A stretch of 64,000 bases of DNA from Bacillota bacterium (GTDB lineage: Bacteria > Bacillota > Clostridia > Acetivibrionales > JAMNXU01), in contig JAMNXU010000038.1 of assembly GCA_023623175.1 (NCBI GenBank), positions 1 to 64,000 on the forward strand. The letters run 5' to 3'. The position numbers were made by a program, and so were the translations under genes. A model generated the notes under the pieces. That model had not been told where the DNA came from, did not search any database, and saw nothing but the letters and a program-made list of their open reading frames with translations. Shown here piece by piece: positions 27,712 through 36,990 of the stretch; position 1 is the stretch's first letter, and every line of letters starts with the position of its first letter.

Positions 27712-28853
27712 GGATTGGACCGTTTGAGAGAATCGAAGTTAAGTTACGGGTTTTAACGCCGGTCTTTATAGGTTCAGGCGAGGAACTTACAAAAAAAGAG
27801 TATATATTTGATGAAACCAGGGGTATTATTCACATGCCTGATTTAAGAAAACTGGCGGCTTTTTTGTCGGCGCGCTCACTCATACCGGCATACCAGGAAT
27901 ATATGTTAGATCCGGGGAAGAATAACCTGCGTATTTTTTTGCGGGAAAAAGGAATTGACGATAAATATTATCCGTCTTTTGTCCAATACAGTATCGATGC
28001 AGGTGAAGCAGCGGCATCCGGACGATTCCGCGGAGTTTTGACATTTATTAAGGGCCCGGACGGTCGTCCATACATTCCCGGGTCAAGCCTTAAAGGGGCA
28101 ATACGCACTGCTGTTGCAGCAAAGCTGATAAAACAGGATAATTATGTAAAATTCATAGATGAAATAGAAAGAGAATCGGGTAACCTGGAGCAATTGGAAA
28201 GAAATATTTCAAAAGTAGCCGGACAACTTGAAGTAAGACTGTTCAACAGGCTTGACGTCAAGGATCCCCGTGATCCGGAAAAAATAAAAAGGCATGATGC
28301 CGTAAATGACTTTATGCAAGGCATTAAGATCAGCGACAGCCTGCCCATGGAGTTTGAAAACCTGACGCTTTGCGGGAAATATGACCGCCTGCCTGACGGG
28401 ACAGTAAGGAAGATTCCCCTTTTCAGGGAATGCCTTGCACCGGGTACTGAAACAAGGTTTTGGTTGACGATTGACCGATCCATAATGAACAAGGCAGGAA
28501 TTAATATAGAATTTATAGAAGATGCATTACGTGGTTTTTACAATTCATACAAAAAATCCTTTGAACAGTATTTTAAGGTGCTTGCTGAAGATTACCGCGA
28601 AGAAACGGGTGAGGAAGCAATAATCATCCTCGGCGGAGGAGCCGGTTACGTGGCAAAAACCTTAATATATCCTCTTATTCCTGAACGGGACAGGGCGGTA
28701 AAGCTTGTCAGCAAAATAATGACAAGGCAGTTCAATGTTCATAAGCATGACAGGGATCCCGCAGTATATAAAGTTTCGCCACGCATGCTTAAAACAACTA
28801 TGTATAAGGGCGTTTACTATCCGATGGGGAAATGTGCGATCACTTTTGGATAA
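27708..28853 (+). CDS. csm5: Csm complex crRNA 3'-end-binding subunit Csm5
   Basis: RAMP protein of 381 residues. YIPGSSLKGAIRTAVAAKL near residue 120 is the signature of Csm5, and LGGGAGYVAKTL near 310 is the C-terminal glycine loop. Csm5 binds the crRNA 3' end and recruits host nucleases for maturation. The ATG at 27708 makes an ATGA overlap with csm4 and has GGAGTGAGG upstream. A 71 bp gap to cas6 follows. Confidence 0.94.
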   Translation: MRIGPFERIEVKLRVLTPVFIGSGEELTKKEYIFDETRGIIHMPDLRKLAAFLSARSLIPAYQEYMLDPGKNNLRIFLREKGIDDKYYPSFVQYSIDAGEAAASGRFRGVLTFIKGPDGRPYIPGSSLKGAIRTAVAAKLIKQDNYVKFIDEIERESGNLEQLERNISKVAGQLEVRLFNRLDVKDPRDPEKIKRHDAVNDFMQGIKISDSLPMEFENLTLCGKYDRLPDGTVRKIPLFRECLAPGTETRFWLTIDRSIMNKAGINIEFIEDALRGFYNSYKKSFEQYFKVLAEDYREETGEEAIIILGGGAGYVAKTLIYPLIPERDRAVKLVSKIMTRQFNVHKHDRDPAVYKVSPRMLKTTMYKGVYYPMGKCAITFG

Positions 28854-28924
28854 TTTTATAACTTAACGGACAAATATCATTGTTCTGAATCGTTCGATTA
28901 TTCGACTGCAGGAGAAGAAAGATA

Positions 28925-29707
28925 ATGCTTCAAAAAATTAAATTGCGTTGTTCTTATAATGGTGATGCAACGGCATCCTATCATTGGGGAACATTAACTC
29001 ATGGCGCGCTCATGGAAATTTTGCCGGCCGAGATTTCGGAAATGCTTCACGAAAATTCTTTGCGACCTTTTTCGCAATATGTATTACCCCGGGAAGGTAA
29101 CATGCTGGACTGGAATATAGGGGTATGGGATGATGAAGTCGCAGAAGCCATTATTAAGGCTGTATTACCACTGTCCGGCATTGAATTGAAACATAAGGGT
29201 GTTAAACTGGAAATCCTGGGGTCCGAACAAAGCAGGATAAGCGAGAAGGATTTTTTATCCGGGTTTTTTACTGCAGGGGACCCATGCAGACGCTATGTAC
29301 TGGAATTTTTAACGCCTTCTACCCATAAAAGCGCCGGAGAATATGTGATTTTTCCCACTCCGGAATTGATAATCCAGAATCTCTGCATGCGGCTGAATAC
29401 ATTTTCACAGGATTTTTCAGCTGATGATCCCGAAACCATGGCCGAGATAGCGTCAAACGTGAAAATCAAGAGCTATTCGCTGCGTTCTGCAAGGTTTAGC
29501 CTGCAGGGCACATATATTCCCGGCTACCTGGGAAGGATTACGCTTTCTTTATACGGGCCCGTTCAGCTTGTGCGATTGACCGGGATGATCCTGTCCTTTG
29601 CTGAATATGCCGGTGTGGGTATTAAGACTTCGCTGGGAATGGGTGGTTGCCGGGTTACACCTGTTCCAGGCAATAGAAAAAATGCTGGAGAAACGGATGG
29701 TGATTAA
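28925..29707 (+). CDS. cas6: CRISPR pre-crRNA endoribonuclease Cas6
   Basis: Protein of 260 residues with two ferredoxin-like halves. The C-terminal glycine-rich loop is GVGIKTSLGMGGCRV, the family signature. HWGTLTHGALMEIL near residues 20-33 holds histidines that could include the catalytic one. It should cut the array transcript at the base of the CCCC/GGGG hairpin, leaving the ACGGAAAC handle. GGAGAAG lies upstream of the ATG. It is followed at once by csm6. Confidence 0.93.
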   Translation: MLQKIKLRCSYNGDATASYHWGTLTHGALMEILPAEISEMLHENSLRPFSQYVLPREGNMLDWNIGVWDDEVAEAIIKAVLPLSGIELKHKGVKLEILGSEQSRISEKDFLSGFFTAGDPCRRYVLEFLTPSTHKSAGEYVIFPTPELIIQNLCMRLNTFSQDFSADDPETMAEIASNVKIKSYSLRSARFSLQGTYIPGYLGRITLSLYGPVQLVRLTGMILSFAEYAGVGIKTSLGMGGCRVTPVPGNRKNAGETDGD

Positions 29708-29708
29708 C

Positions 29709-31064
29709 ATGTCGAATTATGTTTTATTTTCGCCCCTGGGAATGACAGATCCGACCAGAGGTTGCCGTGATGGAGCATTTATTCACATTTGCAGGTTTTA
29801 CAAGCCTGAAAAGGTATATCTCTATATGTCAAAGGAAATTTGCCAGTTTGATCAGAAGGATAACAGGTATGAAATATATTTGAAAAAGCTATGCAATAAG
29901 CTGGATTTTAATTGCGAAGTTATAAAAATTCGTCGTCCCGAACTTGTGAATGTACATGACTTTGACATATTCTACAGTGATTTCACTGATATTATTGAAA
30001 ATATCAGCAATGAGAACCCCGACAGCGAGATTATTGTAAATTTGTCGTCGGGGACGCCGCAAATGAAATCAGCATTAAGTATCATAAGCAGCTTGAGTCC
30101 AAGACGAATTATACAGGTACAGGTATCTTCGCCTGCAGGAAAGGCAAATCGTGAACAACCTGTGGGGGAAGAATATGATATTGAGCTGGAATGGGAACTG
30201 AACGAAGACAATTATGATCATAGCTGCATAAACCGGTGTATTATTGTAACCAATGATAATTTTAATGCACGCATTAAGAGGGAAATAATTGAAAAACATA
30301 TTAAGGCATTTGATTATAGGGCTGCTTTGGCTGTAGCAGAAACTATAAGTGATTTCATAAATCCAAGAGCAATGGAGTTAATTAAGGCCGGAGAACGCAG
30401 GCTGGCACTTGATACAATCAATGCAGAGAAGTTTGCGCAAAATGCGGAATATGATTTGCTGCCTGTAAAGGGGAAAAGTGTCAGTGATAAAAAAAGAATT
30501 GCTTTTGAATATCTCCTTGTACTTAAAATTAAGCTTATAAAAGGTGAGCTTGCAGACTTTTTACGCGCCATTTCGCCGATTTTGACCGATTTGTTTGAAA
30601 TGTATCTCAAGGAAAATTGCATGATCGATATCGAGCGCTATTATTCAATGGACCAAAATAAGCGCAGCGCACCCAGGTTGTCAAGGAACCTTTTACCACC
30701 GGATTTATTGCAAATTCTTGATGAAGAGTTTAGCGGATTTTACAGGGACAGTGAACCCTGCGCAGCGAATTTATGCCCTCTGATCGTAGCAAAAGGGAAT
30801 AATAAAGCCAGAGAGTTGGCTCCAAAGCTTCGTATGATTGAAAGGGAAGCCCGTAATATTGCTGCCCATGAAATAGTAACGGTAACGGAAGACTGGTTAA
30901 AACAAAGGACGGGGTTTGTATTTCAGGATGTTTTTAAAATGCTGAAAGATTTCCTTACAATTATTGCTCCAATCCCCAAAAGTGCGTGGGATTCTTATGA
31001 GCGGCTTAACGACGCAATTATAGGCATGCCAATACTAAAGTATAGTCCGGGAAGCGCCAAATGA
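29709..31064 (+). CDS. csm6: cyclic-oligoadenylate-activated RNase Csm6 (CARF-HEPN)
   Basis: Protein of 451 residues. The N-terminal CARF domain holds FSPLGMTDPTRG and the ligand-loop motif NLSSGTPQM (near 110). The C-terminal HEPN domain carries R-x4-H as RNIAAH (about R382-H387), the catalytic site for nonspecific RNA cleavage. Once Csm1 makes cyclic oligoadenylate, Csm6 should degrade RNA and arrest the cell or phage. The start is ambiguous: ATG 29697 has GGAG six bases upstream and overlaps the cas6 end, and ATG 29709 gives the usual family start. A strong terminator follows. Confidence 0.93.
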   Translation: MSNYVLFSPLGMTDPTRGCRDGAFIHICRFYKPEKVYLYMSKEICQFDQKDNRYEIYLKKLCNKLDFNCEVIKIRRPELVNVHDFDIFYSDFTDIIENISNENPDSEIIVNLSSGTPQMKSALSIISSLSPRRIIQVQVSSPAGKANREQPVGEEYDIELEWELNEDNYDHSCINRCIIVTNDNFNARIKREIIEKHIKAFDYRAALAVAETISDFINPRAMELIKAGERRLALDTINAEKFAQNAEYDLLPVKGKSVSDKKRIAFEYLLVLKIKLIKGELADFLRAISPILTDLFEMYLKENCMIDIERYYSMDQNKRSAPRLSRNLLPPDLLQILDEEFSGFYRDSEPCAANLCPLIVAKGNNKARELAPKLRMIEREARNIAAHEIVTVTEDWLKQRTGFVFQDVFKMLKDFLTIIAPIPKSAWDSYERLNDAIIGMPILKYSPGSAK

Positions 31065-31098
31065 AGAAATACCAAATAAATACATGCACGCTGTAAAG

Positions 31099-31121
31099 AA
31101 AGGCCTGAAGGCCTTTTTTAC
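31099..31121 (+). terminator. terminator of the csm operon
   Basis: The stem AAAGGCCT with AGGCCTTT and a two-base loop is followed by four more T residues, 35 bp after the csm6 stop. Confidence 0.88.
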
Positions 31122-31147
31122 ACATTCTTTTTCATTTCGAAATATTT

Positions 31148-31156
31148 TGCTATAAT
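31148..31156 (+). promoter_or_regulatory. extended -10 element upstream of the QueT-like gene
   Basis: TGCTATAAT fits an extended -10 box, with only a weak T-rich -35. It implies an AT-rich 5' leader of about 215 nt before the ATG at 31379. I checked that leader for preQ1 riboswitch signatures, since QueT genes often have one, and could not fit any known class. Confidence 0.5.
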
Positions 31157-31378
31157 TTGCCTTATAATTATATAATTTTTGTTGTAACATATACTTTAAG
31201 TTGTATATGCATTTTATTATTGCTTTTTTGGTTTTTTCGGCTTTTTATCGAATAATGCCTTACTTGTAATTGTTTAAAGTGCATTTTTAGTTAAATTATT
31301 TGGGTTTACAGCGCATCATTTTAATTATTTCGCATGATTTGCTCGGTTGGCTTTTGTAGCCGGATCGGAGGTAATTGT

Positions 31379-31867
31379 ATGAGAAAGAGAAAAACGGCAT
31401 ACCTGACCCAGGCAGCTGTTATAGGAGCCATGTATGCGGCCTTGACAATGGCGTTTACGTTTTCATCCTTCGGGGTGGTGCAGTTTCGCGTAAGCGAAGC
31501 ACTGACCGTGCTGCCGGCCTTTACGCCTGCGGCAATACCCGGCCTTTTCGCGGGGTGTGTCATTTCCAACCTTTTCGGATACATAGCAGGGCAGACGTTT
31601 TTGATCGACATTTTTATTGGAAGCTCTGCCACTCTCCTGGCAGCATGGCTGACGAGGATAATAAGAATCCGGGCATTGAAGCCGCTGCCGCCGGTATTGG
31701 TAAACGCAATTATCGTCGGAGCCGAGCTCAGTTACATGCTCAAGTACCCGCTATTTATTGCGATGGGCCAGGTTGCGCTGGGTGAACTGGTCATTTGCTA
31801 CGGTCTCGGATATCCACTGCTTTTGATTCTTGACAGGCATAAGCACAAAATATTCAAACAGGACTGA
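31379..31867 (+). CDS. queT: QueT-family transporter (probable queuosine-precursor uptake)
   Basis: Small membrane protein of 162 residues with five to six helices. It has QAAVIGAMYAALTMAF, VQFRVSEALTVLP and AAIPGLFAGCVISNLFG, a pattern typical of QueT/COG4708. Family members are predicted S components of ECF transporters that import preQ0/preQ1-type precursors; binding needs a shared EcfA/T module encoded elsewhere. CGGAGG lies seven bases before ATG 31379. No partner gene is adjacent. Confidence 0.85.
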   Translation: MRKRKTAYLTQAAVIGAMYAALTMAFTFSSFGVVQFRVSEALTVLPAFTPAAIPGLFAGCVISNLFGYIAGQTFLIDIFIGSSATLLAAWLTRIIRIRALKPLPPVLVNAIIVGAELSYMLKYPLFIAMGQVALGELVICYGLGYPLLLILDRHKHKIFKQD

Positions 31868-31896
31868 CAGGCATTGAAATATGGGCCCAAACGCAT

Positions 31897-31980
31897 GGGT
31901 TAAAATCCTGCAGGGCTGGTAACCCGTCAAGGGATAAATCCGTCCAGACTTAAAACCCGGAAAGGTTAAAAACCAGCAAG
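31897..31980 (+). repeat. five decayed 16-18 bp tandem copies (GGTTAAAACCCGTCAAG-type)
   Basis: Units begin at 31897, 31914, 31932, 31948 and 31965. Each carries a TAA(A)A-CC core and ends in (C/A)AG. Pairwise similarity is partial but the phasing is steady. The array fills the first part of the queT-asnA gap. Confidence 0.7.
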
Positions 31981-32039
31981 ATATTGGCGGGAATTTCCGC
32001 GCGGATTAAAAAAATATGTCATTTTTAAATTTTATATAG

Positions 32040-32045
32040 TATAAT
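32040..32045 (+). promoter_or_regulatory. candidate -10 box of the asnA promoter
   Basis: TATAAT lies in an AT-rich segment 132 bp before asnA. No good -35 is seen. No T-box sequence (no AGGGTGG-type antiterminator bulge) is present in the asnA leader. Confidence 0.35.
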
Positions 32046-32176
32046 TTTTAGAAGTGAAATCAGGGCAGCGCCGGAGATAAACGAAACGGCCTGAAATGCA
32101 TTAAGCGATATGAATCAACTTCTGTACATCAATACAAAAAAACAGCAGCTAATGAGTTGCCACCGGGAGGATTTGT

Positions 32177-33199
32177 ATGGCATCTAACGGAAGAAAACTT
32201 ATTATACCTAAGCAGTACAAGCCGTTACTGGATATAAGGGAGACGGAAATCGCCATAAAGCTTATAAAGGATACATTTGAAAGAGAACTGGCAAAGGAGC
32301 TGAATCTTGTCCGCGTGTCCGCTCCGCTTTTTGTGAGACCGGAGACCGGCCTGAACGATAACCTCAACGGGATTGAAAGACCCGTTTCCTTTGATATAAA
32401 ATGCATGAACGGAGCGGAAGTGGAGATTGTCCACTCACTTGCAAAGTGGAAGAGGATGGCGCTGAAAAGATACGGATTTGCTCCCGGCGAGGGCCTTTAC
32501 ACGGACATGAATGCAATTCGCAGGGATGAGGAACTCGACAACCTGCATTCGATTTACGTGGACCAGTGGGACTGGGAGAAAATTATTCTTAAAGAGCAGA
32601 GAAACCGTGAGACGCTGAAAGATATCGTGAGGGCGATTTTCAGGGTATTCAAGCGCACTGAGAGCATTGTCCGGGGGGCTTATCCCGGGTTGCCCGGAAA
32701 ACTGCCCGATGATATATTTTTCATCACCACCCAGGAACTTGAGGACATGTATCCCGATCTCGAGCCCCAGGCCAGGGAGGATGCCATCGCAAAGCAGCAC
32801 GGGGCCGTTTTCATAATGGAAATCGGCGGTGTTCTCAGGTCCGGAACCAGGCATGACGGTCGCGCTCCCGACTATGACGACTGGAAACTCAACGGGGATA
32901 TCATTTTCTGGTATCCGCTGCTCAACAGGGCTTTAGAGGTATCTTCCATGGGAATAAGGGTGGATGAGCATACGCTCGTGGAACAGCTCAAGGCTGCAGG
33001 CTGCGAGGAAAGGCTGAACCTGTCGTTCCACAGGAATCTGCTTGCGGGCAGGCTTCCTTACACCGTCGGCGGAGGAATAGGGCAGTCGAGGATATGCATG
33101 TATTTCCTTGAAAAGGCTCATATCGGGGAAGTCCAGGCGTCGGTATGGCCCGATGAAATGATTGCGGAATGTGAAAAGCATGATGTGATCCTGTTATAA
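32177..33199 (+). CDS. asnA: aspartate-ammonia ligase (asparagine synthetase A)
   Basis: Cytoplasmic enzyme of 340 residues, the family's normal length, making asparagine from aspartate, ammonia and ATP. Conserved blocks include [62 protein letters not shown] and the C-terminal [16 protein letters not shown] site. The fold is that of class II aminoacyl-tRNA synthetases. GGGAGG precedes the ATG. asnS follows 109 bp downstream on the same strand. Confidence 0.97.
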   Translation: MASNGRKLIIPKQYKPLLDIRETEIAIKLIKDTFERELAKELNLVRVSAPLFVRPETGLNDNLNGIERPVSFDIKCMNGAEVEIVHSLAKWKRMALKRYGFAPGEGLYTDMNAIRRDEELDNLHSIYVDQWDWEKIILKEQRNRETLKDIVRAIFRVFKRTESIVRGAYPGLPGKLPDDIFFITTQELEDMYPDLEPQAREDAIAKQHGAVFIMEIGGVLRSGTRHDGRAPDYDDWKLNGDIIFWYPLLNRALEVSSMGIRVDEHTLVEQLKAAGCEERLNLSFHRNLLAGRLPYTVGGGIGQSRICMYFLEKAHIGEVQASVWPDEMIAECEKHDVILL

Positions 33200-33308
33200 T
33201 AATATTGTGAAAAACGGCGATTGTCTTGAGAATAGTATTTTGGGAATAATTTAGGAAACAGATAATTGAATTTGTACTTTAGCAGTTAAAACAACAAAAG
33301 GAGTTACG

Positions 33309-34709
33309 GTGAATATGAAAAAGGTATATGTCAGGCAGCTTTACAGGCAGCCGGAAGAACATATAGGACAAAAAGTGAGGGTTTCCGGCTGGGTAAGAAC
33401 AGTCAGGGATTCCAAGGTTTTTGGTTTTATTGAACTCAATGACGGCTCTTTTTTCAAAAATGTCCAGGTTGTTTTTGAAGACGGGAAAATAGACAACTTT
33501 AAGGAAATTGCAAAGCTTCCCGTGGGCTCGGCCATAACCGTCGAGGGAGATCTCGTTGAAACTCCGGGAGCTAAACAGCCTTTTGAGATTAAGGCGGACA
33601 GGATAATCATCGAGGGCATGAGCACCCCCGATTATCCCTTGCAGAAAAAACGCCATTCGATGGAGTTTTTAAGGACGATTGCGCACCTGAGACCGCGAAC
33701 GAATACTTTTTCGGCAGTGTTCCGGGTAAGGTCCCTTGCGGCCTATGCGATCCACAAGTTTTTCCAGGACAGAGGATTCGTATACGTCCACACGCCGATT
33801 ATTACGGGAAGCGACTGCGAAGGAGCCGGCGAAATGTTCAGGGTCACGACGCTGGACCTTGAAAATCCTCCGAGGACCCAGGACGGGAAAATTGATTTTT
33901 CCCAGGACTTTTTCGGCCGTGAGACCAACCTGACCGTCAGCGGCCAGCTGGAAGGGGAAGCGTACGCGCTGGCGTTCAGAAACATATATACTTTCGGTCC
34001 CACGTTCCGCGCCGAAAACTCCAATACAGCCCGCCATGCGGCTGAATTCTGGATGATCGAGCCGGAAATTGCCTTTGCCGATTTAAAGGATGACATGGAA
34101 CTGGCCGAAGACATGCTTAAATATATCATCAACTACGTGATGGAAAACGCTCCCGAGGAAATGGAGTTTTTCAACAACTTCATTGACAAAACGCTGCTGG
34201 AGCGGCTGAACAACGTGGTAAATTCAGAATTTGGACATATAACATATACAGAAGCCATTGAGATTCTCAAGAAGGAAGAAAGCAGGTTCCAATTCCCGGT
34301 CAGGTGGGGAGCGGACCTGCAGACGGAGCATGAGAGGTATCTGACGGAGCAGGTATTTAAGAAGCCGGTATTTGTGACTGACTATCCCAAGGAAATCAAG
34401 GCGTTTTACATGAGGCTCAATGACGACGGAAAGACCGTTGCTGCCATGGACTGCCTTGTTCCCGGCGTTGGAGAGATAATAGGCGGAAGCCAGCGCGAAG
34501 AAAGGCTTGACGTGCTCCAGGCAAGAATCAGGGAACTGGGACTGAAGGAAGAAGACTACTGGTGGTACCTGGAACTCAGGAAATACGGCGGAGCCAAGCA
34601 CGCAGGGTTTGGACTCGGTTTTGAAAGGGCCATCATGTACATGACGGGTATGAGCAATATCAGGGACGTCATTCCGTTCCCGAGGACAACCGGTTCTGCA
34701 GATTTTTAA
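33309..34709 (+). CDS. asnS: asparaginyl-tRNA synthetase
   Basis: Class II synthetase of 466 residues. The N-terminal OB-fold anticodon domain (about 5-120) has [14 protein letters not shown]. Motif 2 lies in [25 protein letters not shown] and motif 3 in [20 protein letters not shown] near the C terminus; ending at IPFPRTTG fits the AsnRS family. The start is GTG 33309, five bases after AAAGGAG. Having AsnRS means direct charging of tRNA-Asn, whose gene also lies in this window at 121-196. Confidence 0.97.
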   Translation: MNMKKVYVRQLYRQPEEHIGQKVRVSGWVRTVRDSKVFGFIELNDGSFFKNVQVVFEDGKIDNFKEIAKLPVGSAITVEGDLVETPGAKQPFEIKADRIIIEGMSTPDYPLQKKRHSMEFLRTIAHLRPRTNTFSAVFRVRSLAAYAIHKFFQDRGFVYVHTPIITGSDCEGAGEMFRVTTLDLENPPRTQDGKIDFSQDFFGRETNLTVSGQLEGEAYALAFRNIYTFGPTFRAENSNTARHAAEFWMIEPEIAFADLKDDMELAEDMLKYIINYVMENAPEEMEFFNNFIDKTLLERLNNVVNSEFGHITYTEAIEILKKEESRFQFPVRWGADLQTEHERYLTEQVFKKPVFVTDYPKEIKAFYMRLNDDGKTVAAMDCLVPGVGEIIGGSQREERLDVLQARIRELGLKEEDYWWYLELRKYGGAKHAGFGLGFERAIMYMTGMSNIRDVIPFPRTTGSADF

Positions 34710-34739
34710 AGCAGCAACAAAACATTGATGAAATGTACC

Positions 34740-34780
34740 AAGCCCCTCGGTTGCAATCCGACCAAGGGGCCTTTTATTTT
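34740..34780 (+). terminator. terminator of asnS
   Basis: GCCCCT pairs with AGGGGC, extended inward by GGT/ACC with one mismatch, and is followed by CTTTTATTTT. Confidence 0.85.
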
Positions 34781-34905
34781 CATGGATTCACAGGTGGCTT
34801 TCTCTGAAAGTGAATTTAAGGGGTTCTTTAACAATTTTGGTACGGGCTTTTTCAGTCCCGGAATATACCCGGCAGTTAAAACATAAAGAAATAGGGGGTG
34901 GTTTT

Positions 34906-35511
34906 GTGATTATCAAGGTTTTTAAGCTGAATATAAAGGCATTGGTGGCTATTGTCGCCTGCTTGTGTATGGTAATTTGCATTGCAGCTTTAATGATCTC
35001 AGGCCATATTGATGTTGTACGGCCGGTTACCCGGTTTTTCGCCACGGAAAGCGAAACGGAATTCTCTGAAAAGATTGAAACGGATTTATCTGAAAAGGCT
35101 GATATGGCCGTTTTTTTAACCGCGGCCCGGGAAACCAAAATGATTGAGATTTTTGACGTGGGACTTGAGAGGGTGGCGAAGAAAATAATCATGGATGATG
35201 AGTACCGCAAAAGCGCAGAGGAATTTATCGGATCCATAACCGGCATGTATGTAAAGGTGAAGGCTTTGCCTACAACCGGTTTTATAGTACGACTGCCGCT
35301 GGAGCCGCCCGTATCTGTCAAAAATAAATGGTTTTCCGGCGAAGTAGACGAAGTATTTGTGCTTTTCCCTGAAAATGAAAAACCCTATCTTCTGCTTTTG
35401 AATGAAAGAAACCAGCCTCTGTTTTTCAATTTTGAAAGCAACACCGATAATTTTCTGACCCGGCTGGATTATACACCGCAGCCGTCGGAGTCACCCCAAA
35501 TCACAGGGTAA
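34906..35511 (+). CDS. single-pass membrane protein of unknown function
   Basis: Protein of 201 residues that I do not recognise. Residues 1-10 are positively charged (IIKVFKLNIK), 11-34 form one hydrophobic helix, and the remainder should lie outside the membrane. Within it are an acidic, charged helix (about 45-75), a folded-looking part with VKVKALPTTGFIVRLPLEPP, and a short Pro/Ser tail. The start GTG 34906 follows AGGGGGTGG; the longer frame from 34810 lacks a binding site. It lies between asnS and a deacetylase lipoprotein, with no evident operon. Confidence 0.65.
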   Translation: MIIKVFKLNIKALVAIVACLCMVICIAALMISGHIDVVRPVTRFFATESETEFSEKIETDLSEKADMAVFLTAARETKMIEIFDVGLERVAKKIIMDDEYRKSAEEFIGSITGMYVKVKALPTTGFIVRLPLEPPVSVKNKWFSGEVDEVFVLFPENEKPYLLLLNERNQPLFFNFESNTDNFLTRLDYTPQPSESPQITG

Positions 35512-35742
35512 AAAACATATTCAGTTGTCCATTTGTTGTTTTCAGTTTATAATAGGATTGTTCACGGGCGCATGGACTCGCGCCGGTGCGCGTATTTTGC
35601 AGATGACAGGCAAATGCAGTGCCCGTGTTGGCCGGTGTTCAAGGCCCATCAAAAACAGGCTGCCGATTGAAAGCAGCGACAGCTATGCGACCGGGGACCG
35701 GCAAAATGGCGACGGGTAAAAGGTTAAAACCGGGAGGACGAA

Positions 35743-36819
35743 ATGAGAAGCAAGCTGACCGTAATCATATCTACGGTTCTTATTTTTGCACTGTTATTCA
35801 GCCTGGCCGGCTGCGGCGGGCGTGCAAAGAGTGAAACGGGAACTGAAAGCACATCCGGGGAAACGGTCACCGGTGATGCGGGCAATCAAGGTAATGAAAG
35901 TAACCTTGATAATGAAAGCAACTCCGGTGATGAAAGCAGCCCGCGAGATACAGGAAAGGGAGACATGGATACGTTTCCGGAAGTCACCGATGAAAAAGGA
36001 AAAGAAGCTGAACCTGGAAACAGGGATGAAAACGGCAAAGGGACCGGTGGCACGAAAAAGGGTACTGACAGCGAAAAACAGGGCACTGTTCCGCAAAGCG
36101 GGGACAAGCTTCCCGGCAGCACACCGAAGGTTGAATACAAGTCTGTTCCGATCCTGACCTATCATTCGATCGGCTATGAAGAGGGAAATTCGGTGCGGCT
36201 GCCCGAGGGAAAATTCCGCGAGCAGATGCAATGGCTTAAGGACAACGGATACACCACTATAAGCCTTGATGACCTTTACAGTCATTTCACCCAGGGAACA
36301 CCCCTGCCGGAAAAACCCGTCATTCTCACCTTTGATGACGGGTATGCTGATAATTACGAAAAGGCTTTTCCGATATTGAAAGAATTCGGTTTCACCGCGA
36401 CCATTTACATAATCACGAACACCATTGATAAAAGCCAAGGTTATCTTACAGCCGAACAAATCAGGGAAATGGCCGCTTATGGAATAACAATGGGAAGCCA
36501 TACATGCGGGCATGAAGAGCTGGACAAGCTTTCCTATGAGGCTCAGCTTGAAAACATCAGGAAATCCAGGGAAACCCTGGAGAATATCTTGGGGAAGGAA
36601 GTGCGCCACTTTGCCTATCCCATCGGGCTGTACAATGAAAACACACTGAAAGCCCTGAGGGAGGCAGGTTTTAAAACAGCGGTGACGATGAACAGGGGAT
36701 GGGCGCAGAAAAGCAACGGCCTGCTTACATTAAGCAGGGTATTCGTAAGCTCTACATTCGGCATGGAGACTTTCCGCGAAAGGCTGACAAACCCGGATTA
36801 TCCCGTGGTATTCAGCTGA
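35743..36819 (+). CDS. polysaccharide deacetylase lipoprotein (NodB domain, CE4)
   Basis: Protein of 358 residues. A type II signal peptide ends at LFSLAGC (lipobox cysteine about 23). Residues 25-125 form a hydrophilic Asn/Gly/Glu/Lys-rich linker with short repeats (GNESN, DNESN, GDESS). The CE4 domain has VPILTYHSIG, the metal-binding TFDDGY, SHTCGH (H-x3-H zinc ligands) and HFAYPIGLYN. Such enzymes deacetylate cell-wall or extracellular glycans. GGGAGG precedes the ATG. The 230 bp upstream holds no clear gene. Confidence 0.93.
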   Translation: MRSKLTVIISTVLIFALLFSLAGCGGRAKSETGTESTSGETVTGDAGNQGNESNLDNESNSGDESSPRDTGKGDMDTFPEVTDEKGKEAEPGNRDENGKGTGGTKKGTDSEKQGTVPQSGDKLPGSTPKVEYKSVPILTYHSIGYEEGNSVRLPEGKFREQMQWLKDNGYTTISLDDLYSHFTQGTPLPEKPVILTFDDGYADNYEKAFPILKEFGFTATIYIITNTIDKSQGYLTAEQIREMAAYGITMGSHTCGHEELDKLSYEAQLENIRKSRETLENILGKEVRHFAYPIGLYNENTLKALREAGFKTAVTMNRGWAQKSNGLLTLSRVFVSSTFGMETFRERLTNPDYPVVFS

Positions 36820-36990
36820 CGGATTATTCGGCTTAAGGGTTAAGGATTATATAAGGCAGTCCGAATATTTTATTACATTTTGTATTTGCTGATTGTATTA
36901 TGCTGGTTAGATTATTTATTGCAGCCACTGGCTGGATTATTCATAGCAACAAATGAAATATATAAAACTACAAAACGGGGGTTGAAGCAT

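Noticed and set aside
31160-31378. Possible preQ1 riboswitch ahead of the QueT-like gene
   Set aside because: No stem-loop plus A-rich tail matching known preQ1 classes could be drawn; the leader is only AT-rich.
35525-35719. Small plus-strand frame of 64 codons before the deacetylase gene
   Set aside because: No ribosome binding site, Arg/Cys-rich random-looking product, and overlapping short frames suggest plain intergenic sequence.
35794-36609. 271-codon minus-strand frame opposite the polysaccharide deacetylase
   Set aside because: The plus strand has lipobox and CE4 motifs; the minus frame shows none and lacks a binding site.
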